Made by a program: the position numbers and the translations under genes
The notes under the pieces: generated by a model
Database searches by the model: none
Told to the model about the DNA's origin: nothing
What the model saw: the letters and a program-made list of their open reading frames with translations, nothing else
Assembly (NCBI GenBank): GCA_044358925.1
Contig: JBIKNC010000063.1
Location: 1 to 19,734 of the forward strand
Source of the DNA: Rohdeia sp044358925
GTDB lineage: Bacteria; Planctomycetota; UBA1135; GCA-002686595
Direction: 5' to 3'
DNA length: 19,734 nt
Part shown: positions 1 through 8,158 of the stretch, one piece after another
Layout: the number at the start of each line of letters is the position of its first letter
Position numbering within the stretch: position 1 is the first letter of the stretch

Positions 1-13
1 TGCGGCCCTTCGA

Positions 14-66
14 TTCCGCACTTCGGCCCGACCGTGACGGCTACGTGTCTGACACCGTACGCGTCA
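14..66 (-). repeat. REP-like palindromic repeat, copy 1 (modC 3' end)
   Basis: Read on the minus strand from 66 downwards, this is a 35-bp palindromic block (66-32), a 6-bp variable spacer (31-26) and a conserved 12-mer CGAAGTGCGGAA (25-14). The 35-bp and 12-bp blocks are identical, at identical spacing, to 19651-19685 and 19692-19703 on the plus strand. The 35-bp block folds as an imperfect hairpin: TGACG with CGTCA, a small internal loop, TACG with CGTA, one bulged G, then TGT with ACA around a CAG loop. The modC stop codon is its first three bases. No U-tract follows, so it is not a standard intrinsic terminator. A REP-like dispersed family is the inference; the sequence identity is seen directly. 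Confidence 0.85.
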
Positions 67-1137
67 GGCGAGTTCCGCGGCGACCCCGACACCCTTCACG
101 CGAGCAAAGACTCGGGTGCCCACATCAAGCTCGAGGACCCGCGCGGAACGCCGAGAAATGCGCGCGTAGAGCAGCTCCCGGCTCGCGAGTTCGAGCGTCA
201 CGACCACACCGGTCGGCGCCTCGTGCAGCGCCGCGACGCGCGCTGCGAACTCGTTGAGGATGCTCGAGTGCGCGTCCGGTGACAGCGCGAGCGCCACGTC
301 GCGTGCGAACACCGTCAAAGAAGCGGAGGCGCCGACTCGAGCGTGGCAGCGCCGTACCCAAGCCGTGGTGCCGCCGACGGCGACGGCACTCAAACCGTCG
401 ACGTCGTCGTGCGCGAGGATGCGCCCCGCGAGAACAGCACACAACGCGTCGTCGCTCGCGCCGATGTGCGGCAACACGTCGCGCGCCGCGCCATTCGCCG
501 TGATGCGGCCCGCTTCGAGTTGCACGACCTGCGTCGCGAAACGCGCCACTTCGGCGAGGGAGTGGCTCACGTGCAGAACGGGCGCGCCGAAGCGCTGCGG
601 CAGTTCCGCGATCCATGGCGCGATGCGCTCACGCGCCTGGGTGTCGAGCGCCGAGAGCGGCTCGTCGACGAGCAGCAACTTCGGACTGGCGAGCAGCGCG
701 CGCCCGAGTGCGACGCGTTGGCGCTCGCCGCCCGACAGGTCGTGGGTGCGGCGCGCCAGCAGAGCTCCGAGTTCGAGCCACGCGACGACGTCGTCGAGTG
801 CAACGCGACGCTCGTTCGGCGGCACACGCCGCCAACCGAACTCGAGATTGCCGCGCACGGACAGGTGTGCGAACAGCGACGCCTCCTGGAACACGTAGCC
901 GATGCGACGGCGATGCGCGGGCAACGACCGCGCATCGCCGTCGAGCCACGTCTCCCCCGCCACGACCACACGTCCGCGCGCCGCCGGTTCGAGGCCCGCG
1001 ATGCAGCGCAGGAGCGTCGTCTTGCCCGCGCCCGACGGCCCGACGAGCGACGTGATGCCGCTCGCGTCCGCATGGACGTGCACGTCGAGCCGGAACGCGT
1101 CGCGCTCGAGCAGGATCTTCGCGTCGAGTGCGTTCAT
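64..1137 (-). CDS. modC: Molybdate ABC transporter ATP-binding protein ModC
   Basis: This 357-residue ATPase energises molybdate (or tungstate) import on the cytoplasmic face of the ModB permease. Visible motifs in order are Walker A GPSGAGKTT (33-41), Q-loop Q84, ABC signature LSGGERQ (134-140), Walker B LLLVDEP (154-160) and the switch histidine H192. Residues about 290-352 form a C-terminal Mop/TOBE oxyanion-binding domain (SSILNEFAARV onwards), which separates ModC from generic importer ATPases. Length matches the family (about 350). It overlaps the modB stop by ATGA, implying translational coupling. The stop TGA coincides with the first bases of the terminal repeat, so the extreme C-terminus (AAELA) abuts that element. 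No modA is adjacent. Confidence 0.93.
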   Translation of the reverse strand: MNALDAKILLERDAFRLDVHVHADASGITSLVGPSGAGKTTLLRCIAGLEPAARGRVVVAGETWLDGDARSLPAHRRRIGYVFQEASLFAHLSVRGNLEFGWRRVPPNERRVALDDVVAWLELGALLARRTHDLSGGERQRVALGRALLASPKLLLVDEPLSALDTQARERIAPWIAELPQRFGAPVLHVSHSLAEVARFATQVVQLEAGRITANGAARDVLPHIGASDDALCAVLAGRILAHDDVDGLSAVAVGGTTAWVRRCHARVGASASLTVFARDVALALSPDAHSSILNEFAARVAALHEAPTGVVVTLELASRELLYARISRRSARVLELDVGTRVFARVKGVGVAAELA

Positions 1138-1799
1138 GCGCCGATGCGCGCTTCGCGCCGCCGCTCGACCAGACCGACGACAACGAGCACCGCGAACGAA
1201 ACACCCACGAGGACCGCGCTCTGCACGTGCGCGCGGTCGTAGTCGAGCCGCTCCACCGCCTCGAACACGGCGATCGACACGACGCGCGTTTCGGCCAAGT
1301 TGCCGCCGACCATCAAGACGACGCCGAACTCACCGAGGGTGTGCGCGAAAGCGAGGATCGCAGCGGTCAGGTAACTCGGCGCACACAACGGGACGACGAC
1401 GCGCACGAAGCGGTCGATCGGGCCCGCGCCGAGTGTCGCCGCGACCTCGAGCGGCCGGTGCCCGAGCGCGCGGAAGCCGCTCACCAGCGGCTGCACGACG
1501 AACGGCAGCGAGAAGACGACCGACGCGACGACGAGGCCTTCGAACGAGAAGACGAGGCGCAGGCCGAGTTGCTCGAGCCACGCCCCGATCGCGCCGCGCG
1601 GCCCGAGCACGACCAAGAGATAGAAGCCGAGCACGGTCGGCGGCAGGACGAGCGGCAGCGCCACCAGCGCTCCCACGACCGTCCGCGCAACGCTCCGCCC
1701 GTGCGCGAGCCACCACGCGATCGGCGTTCCGATCACGAGCAACAACGCCGTCGTCACGAACGCCAGGCGCGCGCTCAGCCAAAGGGCGGCGAAGTCCAC
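1134..1799 (-). CDS. modB: Molybdate ABC transporter permease ModB
   Basis: This inner-membrane permease (221 residues from the chosen GTG) has about five hydrophobic segments and the EAA-type loop that contacts the ATPase, EVAATLGAGPIDRFVRVVVP. The segments LPLVLPPTVLGFYLL and AHTLGEFGVVLMVGGN are typical of ModB/CysW-type permeases. The start is uncertain. GTG at 1799 gives an N-terminus (VDFAALWLSARLAF) resembling known ModB proteins; a TTG at 1829 would add ten polar residues and has a weak GAGAGAG upstream. The gene lies downstream of the response regulator and overlaps modC by 4 bp. The periplasmic binding protein gene modA is missing from both sides, so it must be encoded elsewhere if the transporter is functional. 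Confidence 0.9.
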   Translation of the reverse strand: MDFAALWLSARLAFVTTALLLVIGTPIAWWLAHGRSVARTVVGALVALPLVLPPTVLGFYLLVVLGPRGAIGAWLEQLGLRLVFSFEGLVVASVVFSLPFVVQPLVSGFRALGHRPLEVAATLGAGPIDRFVRVVVPLCAPSYLTAAILAFAHTLGEFGVVLMVGGNLAETRVVSIAVFEAVERLDYDRAHVQSAVLVGVSFAVLVVVGLVERRREARIGA

Positions 1800-1831
1800 G
1801 CGCGGAGTGTGACGCGCGCCGCTGCGCAACG

Positions 1832-1868
1832 GGAGCGCTCTCTCGGCCCAGCCGATCGAGCGCGCTCC
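1832..1868 (-). other. Stem-loop between response regulator and modB
   Basis: GGAGCGCT (1832-1839) pairs with AGCG and CTCC (1859-1862 and 1865-1868, with a CG bulge). Inside it, TCGGC (1843-1847) pairs with GCCGA (1851-1855) around a CCA loop. It lies between the regulator stop and modB. There is no T-run after it, so it could be a weak terminator, a processing or stability hairpin, or chance in GC-rich DNA. It does not resemble the larger, conserved Moco riboswitch architecture. Confidence 0.35.
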
Positions 1869-1879
1869 GCCGCTCCCGC

Positions 1880-2566
1880 TCAGTCCTTGCAGCGGTACCC
1901 GACGCCGCGCACCGTCTGGATCACGTCGCCCGCGACCCCGAGCTTCTTGCGCACCGCGCTGACGTGCACGTCGACGTTGCGCTCCAGGATGATCGACTCG
2001 CCCGCCGTGATCTCGTCGGCCAGCTCACCGCGCGTGAAGACGCGGCCCGGGTGCGTCAGCAGGGACCACAGGAGCCGGAACTCGGCGCGCGTCAGGATCA
2101 CGGGCTGCGAGTCGACCAGCAGCTCGAAGCGCTCGCGGTCCATCGTCAGCGGTCCGACCGTCATGCGGTTCGTGGCCTTGCCCGTCTCGGCGGCGCGGCG
2201 GCGCAGGACGGCCTTGACGCGGCTCACGAGTTCCTTGGGGCGGAACGGCTTCACGACGTAGTCGTCGGCGCCCGATTCGAGCCCCATCACGACGTCCCGC
2301 TCCTCGCCCTTCGCGGTCAGCATCACGATGCCGATTCCGCGCGTCTCGGTCCGGTCGCGCAGGAGGCGCGCGATCTCGGGGCCGCTCATGTTGGGCAACA
2401 TCCAGTCGAGCACCACGATGTCGGGGCGCTCGGCCGTGGCGAGTTCGAAACCGCGACGCCCCTCTTCCGCCGTGAGGACGCGGTAGCCCTCGCGCAGGAG
2501 GTGCAGCTCGAGAAGCTCGCGAAGATCGGCTTCGTCTTCGACGACCAGAACGGACTCGTTGGTCAT
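1880..2566 (-). CDS. PhoB/OmpR-family response regulator
   Basis: This cytoplasmic two-component regulator has 228 residues from the ATG at 2566. The receiver domain spans about 4-118, with acidic pocket E10-D11, phospho-acceptor D54 in VVLDWMLP, and the conserved switch region VMLTAKGEE followed by VVKPF. A winged-helix DNA-binding domain of OmpR/PhoB type follows (about 133-228), ending in the typical NVDVHVSAVRKKLG and VRGVGYRCKD. The stretch GEERDVVMGLESGADDYVVKPF is strikingly like PhoB, but no phoR, pst or phoU gene is nearby, so the signal is not assigned. An ATG four codons upstream (2578) is equally possible; neither has a Shine-Dalgarno sequence. No histidine kinase is adjacent: it is an orphan here, between kynA and modBC. 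Confidence 0.9.
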   Translation of the reverse strand: MTNESVLVVEDEADLRELLELHLLREGYRVLTAEEGRRGFELATAERPDIVVLDWMLPNMSGPEIARLLRDRTETRGIGIVMLTAKGEERDVVMGLESGADDYVVKPFRPKELVSRVKAVLRRRAAETGKATNRMTVGPLTMDRERFELLVDSQPVILTRAEFRLLWSLLTHPGRVFTRGELADEITAGESIILERNVDVHVSAVRKKLGVAGDVIQTVRGVGYRCKD

Positions 2567-2643
2567 GGTGGACACCATGGGCGCACAGGATGGCGCCGGT
2601 TCACGTTCGGCGTTCGTCAATGGACCGCAAAGGCGACGGATAT

Positions 2644-2658
2644 CGCGGAACGACCGCG
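2644..2658 (-). other. Short hairpin after kynA
   Basis: CGCGG (2644-2648) and CCGCG (2654-2658) form a 5-bp stem with a 5-nt loop, beginning 19 bases after the kynA stop on the minus strand. No T-run follows. It may help end kynA transcripts before the regulator gene, but a 5-bp GC stem is expected by chance in this composition. Confidence 0.2.
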
Positions 2659-2677
2659 GGTCCGACTCTCGTGCGTC

Positions 2678-3772
<1,095 letters not shown>

Positions 3773-3784
3773 GGCGGCGGGGCG

Positions 3785-3804
3785 CTCGGCGGATCTCGGC
3801 GGAT
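3785..3804. repeat. Tandem 10-bp direct repeat in the kynA/bioB divergent region
   Basis: CTCGGCGGAT occurs twice head to tail (3785-3794 and 3795-3804), 13 to 32 bases upstream of the kynA start and immediately before a possible bioB -35 element. The 10-bp period equals one helical turn, which would suit an operator bound on one DNA face. No known BirA- or BioR-type palindrome is seen. Confidence 0.5.
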
Positions 3805-3805
3805 C

Positions 3806-3833
3806 TTGGGACTGCGGCGCGCGTCGCTAGCAT
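3806..3833 (+). promoter_or_regulatory. Possible sigma-70-type promoter for bioB
   Basis: TTGGGA (3806-3811) and TAGCAT (3828-3833) are separated by 16 bases. Each matches four of six consensus positions, and they lie 57 bases upstream of the bioB ATG. This is the only AT-containing patch in the intergenic region. It is weak by sequence alone. Confidence 0.3.
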
Positions 3834-3889
3834 AGGCGCCCGAGGTCGCGCGACCCGCACGAGCGGCGCCCGCGCGACTCGTCGCGCCC

Positions 3890-5038
3890 ATGAACGAGTT
3901 CGCCCACGCCGTTTCAACCGCACCGACTGCTCCTGCGCGCTCCGCTGCCGCTCACGCCGCCGTGCCGCGCCCGTCGCTCGAACTCGTGCGCCGCGCCCAG
4001 GAGTTGCTCGAGCGCCCGCTCCTCGAGCTCGTCTTCGAGGCGGCCGCCGTGCACCGCCGCCACCACGATCCGGCGCGCGTGCAGTGTGCTCAGTTGCTGA
4101 GCATCAAGACGGGCGGCTGCCCGGAGGACTGCGGCTACTGCTCGCAGAGCGCGCACCACAAGACGCCCGTGAAACGCGAGCCGTTGATGGACGTCGCGAG
4201 CGTCGTCGCCGAGGCGGAGCGCGCGAAGAGCAACGGCGCCGACCGCTTCTGCATGGGCGCGGCGTGGCGCAGCGTGCGCGACGGCGCGGAGTTCGACGCC
4301 GTGTGCGAGATGGTCGCGGGAGTGAAGGCGCTCGGCCTCGAGACGTGTGTGACGCTCGGCATGCTCGAAGAGCACCAGGCGCGCCGCCTCGCGGACGCCG
4401 GCCTCGACTACTACAACCACAACCTCGACACGGGCGAGAGCCACTACGGCGCGATCGTCACGACGCGCACCCACGACGATCGCCTCGCCACGCTCGCGAA
4501 CGTGCGCGCGGCGGGTGTGAGCGTGTGCAGCGGCGGCATCGTCGGCCTCGGCGAGGGACCGCAGGCGCGCGCCGAGTTGCTCGCGCAGTTGGCGGCGCTC
4601 GATCCGCAACCGGAGAGCGTTCCGATCAACGCACTCGTGCGCGTCGAAGGCACGCCGATGGCCGACGAGCAGCCGGTCGACTGGAGCGAGTTCGTGCGCA
4701 TGGTCGCGGCCGCGCGCATCCTGATCCCGCAGGCGTACGTGCGCCTCTCGGCCGGTCGGCGCGAACTCGGCGAAGCCGCACAGGCGCTGTGTTTCCTCGC
4801 GGGCGCGAACTCGATCTTCGTCGGCGACGAACTCTTGACGACGCCGAACCCGGCGCCGGCGAGCGACGCGGCGCTGTTCGCGAAGCTCGGTCTCGCCGGC
4901 GTCGCACGCCCGAGCGTCAGCTCGGGCGCAACAGCGCCGGCGGCGCACGCGCGCCACGAACACGCCCACGCGCCCGAGTCTTCGAGCTGCGGCTCCGGGG
5001 CGAGTTCCTGCGGTCCGTCGCCCTGCGGCGGCCGCTGA
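3890..5038 (+). CDS. bioB: Biotin synthase with His/Cys-rich C-terminal tail
   Basis: This radical-SAM enzyme inserts sulfur into dethiobiotin to make biotin. The 382-residue protein has the 4Fe-4S/SAM motif CPEDCGYC (C77, C81, C84). Ligands matching the sacrificial 2Fe-2S cluster are C121 (FCMGAAW), C153 (ETCVTLG), C213 (VCSGGIVGLGE) and R285 (VRLSAGR). YYNHNLDT and LTTPNP are also typical. It is longer than E. coli BioB (346): about 24 extra N-terminal residues rich in Ala/Pro, and a tail after about 341 with four histidines (353-360) and three cysteines (367, 374, 379). The tail is absent from the catalytic core and could bind metal or be disordered. It is first in the bioB-bioFD-bioA operon, 7 bp before the next start. 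Confidence 0.96.
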   Translation: MNEFAHAVSTAPTAPARSAAAHAAVPRPSLELVRRAQELLERPLLELVFEAAAVHRRHHDPARVQCAQLLSIKTGGCPEDCGYCSQSAHHKTPVKREPLMDVASVVAEAERAKSNGADRFCMGAAWRSVRDGAEFDAVCEMVAGVKALGLETCVTLGMLEEHQARRLADAGLDYYNHNLDTGESHYGAIVTTRTHDDRLATLANVRAAGVSVCSGGIVGLGEGPQARAELLAQLAALDPQPESVPINALVRVEGTPMADEQPVDWSEFVRMVAAARILIPQAYVRLSAGRRELGEAAQALCFLAGANSIFVGDELLTTPNPAPASDAALFAKLGLAGVARPSVSSGATAPAAHARHEHAHAPESSSCGSGASSCGPSPCGGR

Positions 5039-5045
5039 ACCTCCC

Positions 5046-6878
5046 GTGGAACACGAGCACGCGGAGGCCCTCGAGCGCCTCGCGCGCCTCGGTCGGCGGC
5101 GCCCGTGGCCGCCGCGTTCGCCTGCGGGCGCGGACTTCGCGAGCAACGACTACCTCGGCTTCGCGCGGCGCTCGGAGCTCGTCGACGCGGCGCACGAAGC
5201 GCTCGCGCAGTACGGCGTCGGCTCGCGCGCGGCGCGGCAACTCGGCGGCGCGAACGAAGCGCTGCTCGCAGCGGAACGCGCCGCGCAGACGTGGCTGGGA
5301 GCGGAATGCGCACTGCTGTTCCCGAGCGGCTACCAGGCCAACCTCGGACTGCTCGGCGCGCTGTGCGGCCGCGGCGACGCGATCGTCAGCGACGAACTCA
5401 ACCACGCGTCGCTCGTCGACGGAGCGCGGCTTTCGCGCGCGCACGTCGAGGTCGCGAAGCACCTCGATCTCGACGCGTACGAAGTCGCATTGCGCCGCAC
5501 ACGCACCGCGCGACGGCGCCTCGTCGCGGTCGAGAGCGTGTTCAGCATGGACGGCGATCTCGCGCCGCTCGCGGAACTCGCCGACCTGTGTGAGCGGCAC
5601 GACGCGTGGCTCGTGATCGACGAGGCGCACGCCGTCGGTTTGCTCGGTCCGCGTGGCGCGGGAGCGTGGCCGGCGGTGCTCGCGAGCGGGATCGCTGCCA
5701 GCGCTGCCGCGCGCGTCGTCGCGCGCGTCGCGACGGGCAGCAAGTCACTCGGCGTCAGCGGCGCCTTCGTCGTCGCCGCGCGCACGACCATCGAGTGGAT
5801 CGCGAACAGCGCGCGTTCGTTCCTGTTCACGACCGCGCCGCCGCCGCTGGTCGGTGCGGCACTCGAACGGGCGATCGAACTCGCCGCGCACGCCGACGAC
5901 GAGCGCGCCGCGGTGCTGGCGCACGCGATTCGACTCGCACACACACTCGGACTGCCCGCGCCCGCGGCAGCGATCGTGCCGTTCGTGCTGGGCGCGGACG
6001 AACGCGCCACCGCCGCGGCCGCGCGCATGGTCGCGGCCGGTCTCGACGTGCGCGCCGTGCGACCGCCGACCGTACCCGAGGGCTCGGCGCGCCTGCGACT
6101 CGTGCTGCACGCGGACAACACGGCGAGCGAAGTCGACGCGTTGATCACTGAACTCGCGAAGGAACGTCGGTCCGACGGACGCCCGATCGCGGCCGCGACC
6201 ACTCGCCAAGAACTCGGCGACGTGACGTTCGTCGTCGGGACCGACACGGACGTCGGCAAGACGGTGGCGAGCGCCGCGCTCCTGCTCGCCGCGCCGGACA
6301 CGTGGCGCTACTGGAAGCCGGTGCAGACCGGCTCCGACAGCGACACGCAGCGGGTGCGCGAGCTCACCGAACTGCCGGACGCGCGCTTCGCTCGGCCGCT
6401 GGCGCACTACGCGCTGCCCGCGTCGCCGCACACCGCGGCCGCGGCCGAAGGTACACGCGTTCCGGTCGACGGACTCGACGGCGCGCTCGCGAACGAGCGC
6501 GCACGTGGCGGGGTCTTGGTCGAACTCGCGGGCGGGTTGCTCGTGCCGTACGACGACGAATCGACGCAGGCCGATTGGGTCGCGCGGCACGCGGGCAAAC
6601 GTGGCGCACGGATCGTGCTCGTCGCGCGCGCGGGCCTCGGCACGCTGAACCACACGCTGCTGACACACGAGGCGCTGATGCGCCGCCACGTGCGAGTCGC
6701 GGCGCTCGTTCTGGTCGGCGAACCGCACACTGCCAATCGCGCGACACTCGCGCAGCGCCTCGCGCCGCTGCCCGTGTTCGAACTGCCGCGTCTCGAGCGG
6801 CTCGACCGCGCGGCGTTGCTCGCATGGGTCCATGCGAGCGGCATCACCTCGCTCTTCGCACACGAGGCGCGTTCGTGA
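5046..6878 (+). CDS. bioFD: Fused 8-amino-7-oxononanoate synthase / dethiobiotin synthetase (BioF-BioD)
   Basis: One uninterrupted 610-codon frame encodes two biotin enzymes. Residues 1 to about 372 are BioF, the PLP enzyme joining pimeloyl thioester and L-alanine: FASNDYLGFA (31-40), NHAS (119-122), DEAH (192-195), the PLP lysine K233 in GSKSLGVSGA, and RLRLVLHADNT. A polar linker (about 373-392) leads to BioD, the ATP-dependent ureido-ring-forming enzyme: P-loop GTDTDVGKT (398-406), KPVQTG (424-429), VELAGGLLVP (492-501) and LVARAGLGTLNHTLLT (525-540). Both halves keep their catalytic motifs and near-normal lengths. The start is GTG at 5046, without a clear Shine-Dalgarno sequence. It overlaps bioA by GTGA. 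The intervening step, BioA, is a separate protein, so the fusion joins non-consecutive steps. Confidence 0.94.
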   Translation: MEHEHAEALERLARLGRRRPWPPRSPAGADFASNDYLGFARRSELVDAAHEALAQYGVGSRAARQLGGANEALLAAERAAQTWLGAECALLFPSGYQANLGLLGALCGRGDAIVSDELNHASLVDGARLSRAHVEVAKHLDLDAYEVALRRTRTARRRLVAVESVFSMDGDLAPLAELADLCERHDAWLVIDEAHAVGLLGPRGAGAWPAVLASGIAASAAARVVARVATGSKSLGVSGAFVVAARTTIEWIANSARSFLFTTAPPPLVGAALERAIELAAHADDERAAVLAHAIRLAHTLGLPAPAAAIVPFVLGADERATAAAARMVAAGLDVRAVRPPTVPEGSARLRLVLHADNTASEVDALITELAKERRSDGRPIAAATTRQELGDVTFVVGTDTDVGKTVASAALLLAAPDTWRYWKPVQTGSDSDTQRVRELTELPDARFARPLAHYALPASPHTAAAAEGTRVPVDGLDGALANERARGGVLVELAGGLLVPYDDESTQADWVARHAGKRGARIVLVARAGLGTLNHTLLTHEALMRRHVRVAALVLVGEPHTANRATLAQRLAPLPVFELPRLERLDRAALLAWVHASGITSLFAHEARS

Positions 6879-8158
6879 CAGCGCGCCGTCTCTCAGAGCG
6901 CGACGCCGCGTGTGTCTGGCATCCGTACACGCAGCATCAGACGGAGAGCGCCCCGCTCGAAGTCGTGCGCGCCCTCGGCGCACGCCTCGAACTCGCGGAC
7001 GGTCGCCGCATCGTCGACGGCATCGCGTCGTGGTGGACGTGTCTCCACGGCCACGGCCACCCGCACCTCGTCGAGGCGCTCGCGCGCCAAGCGCGCGAAC
7101 TCGATCACGTCATCTTCGCGGGTGCGACGCACGAACCGGCCGTGCGTCTCGCCGAGCGCCTCGTCGCGATCGCGCCGCACGGCCTCACACGCGTCTTCTT
7201 CAGCGACAACGGGAGTTCGGCCGTCGAGATCGCGCTGAAGATGGTCTTCCAACACCACCTGGCGCGCGGAGAGCGCAATCGGCGCGTGTTCGTCGCCCTC
7301 GACGGCGGCTACCACGGCGACACGTTCGGCGCGATGAGCGTCGGCGACCCCGATCCGTTCTTCGAGCCGTTCCGCCCGCTCCTCTTCGAAGCGCGGCGCG
7401 TGCCCGTGGAGAGCGGAGCAATCGCCGCCGCACTCGCGGATCTCGGCGACCGCGCCGCGGGAGTGTTGATCGAGCCGCTCGTGCAAGGCGCGGGCGGCAT
7501 GCGCATGCACTCCGACGCGTTCGTCCGCGAGGCGCGCGCCGCGGCGACGGCGGCCGGTGTGCCGTTGATCGCCGACGAAGTGATGACCGGCTTCGGCCGC
7601 ACCGGTTCCGTCTTCGCGTGTGGACGCGCCGGCGTCACGCCCGACGTCATGTGCCTCGCCAAAGGTCTGACGGGCGGGATGATGCCGCTCGCGGTGACGC
7701 TGACGCGCGAAGAGCTGTTCGCCTCGTTCCTCGGTGAGCAACGCAGCCGCGCGTTCTTCCACGGCCACTCGTTCACCGCGCATCCGCTCGGTTGTGCGGT
7801 CGCACTCGCGTCGCTCGACGTGCTCGAAGCGGAGGACACGCCGCGCCGACTCGATCGACTCGGCGAGCGCATCGCGGCCCGCCTCGAACGCGAGCTGCCC
7901 GAAGAGGTCTCGCGACCGCGGCGCACGGGCGGCATCGTCGCGTTCGACGCGCGCGCCAGCGACGCGGGCTACCTGTCGGAGCTCGGGCCGCTGCTGCGAC
8001 GCACCGCACTCGAACACGGCGTGTTGCTGCGCCCGCTGGGCGACACGGTCTACGCGCTGCCGCCTGCGTGCCTCGACGGCGAGGACGAGGCGCTCGTCGT
8101 CGATGCGCTGATCGCTTGCGCCGCCGCCGCGGTGCGCGCGCGCACACGTTCGATCTGA
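6875..8158 (+). CDS. bioA: Adenosylmethionine-8-amino-7-oxononanoate aminotransferase
   Basis: This PLP aminotransferase converts 8-amino-7-oxononanoate (KAPA) to 7,8-diaminononanoate (DAPA), classically with SAM as amino donor. From GTG at 6875 it has 427 residues, the usual BioA length. Diagnostic features are WHPYTQ (15-20), DGIASWWTCLHGHGHP (48-63), Y146 in GGYHGDT, D234 in ADEVMTGFGRTG, the PLP lysine K263 in CLAKGLTGG, and R386 in LLRPLGD, matching the substrate-carboxylate arginine. The WW pair and Y146 favour BioA over other class III aminotransferases. GTG overlaps the bioFD stop (GTGA), implying coupled translation. Its last 36 codons overlap the 3' end of the minus-strand phosphatase-like gene. 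Confidence 0.95.
   Translation: MTARRLSERDAACVWHPYTQHQTESAPLEVVRALGARLELADGRRIVDGIASWWTCLHGHGHPHLVEALARQARELDHVIFAGATHEPAVRLAERLVAIAPHGLTRVFFSDNGSSAVEIALKMVFQHHLARGERNRRVFVALDGGYHGDTFGAMSVGDPDPFFEPFRPLLFEARRVPVESGAIAAALADLGDRAAGVLIEPLVQGAGGMRMHSDAFVREARAAATAAGVPLIADEVMTGFGRTGSVFACGRAGVTPDVMCLAKGLTGGMMPLAVTLTREELFASFLGEQRSRAFFHGHSFTAHPLGCAVALASLDVLEAEDTPRRLDRLGERIAARLERELPEEVSRPRRTGGIVAFDARASDAGYLSELGPLLRRTALEHGVLLRPLGDTVYALPPACLDGEDEALVVDALIACAAAAVRARTRSI

Noticed and set aside
1800..1879. Molybdenum cofactor riboswitch before modB
   Set aside because: Only a simple stem-loop is present. The region is too short and lacks the conserved multi-stem architecture.
2590..2640. Promoter for the response regulator based on TTGACG (minus strand, 2617-2612)
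   Set aside because: No acceptable -10 element lies 15-19 bases downstream.
6302..6874. Upstream extension of bioA across the BioD region
   Set aside because: The extension is low-complexity Arg/Ala sequence out of frame with BioD. BioA homology begins right after the GTG at 6875.
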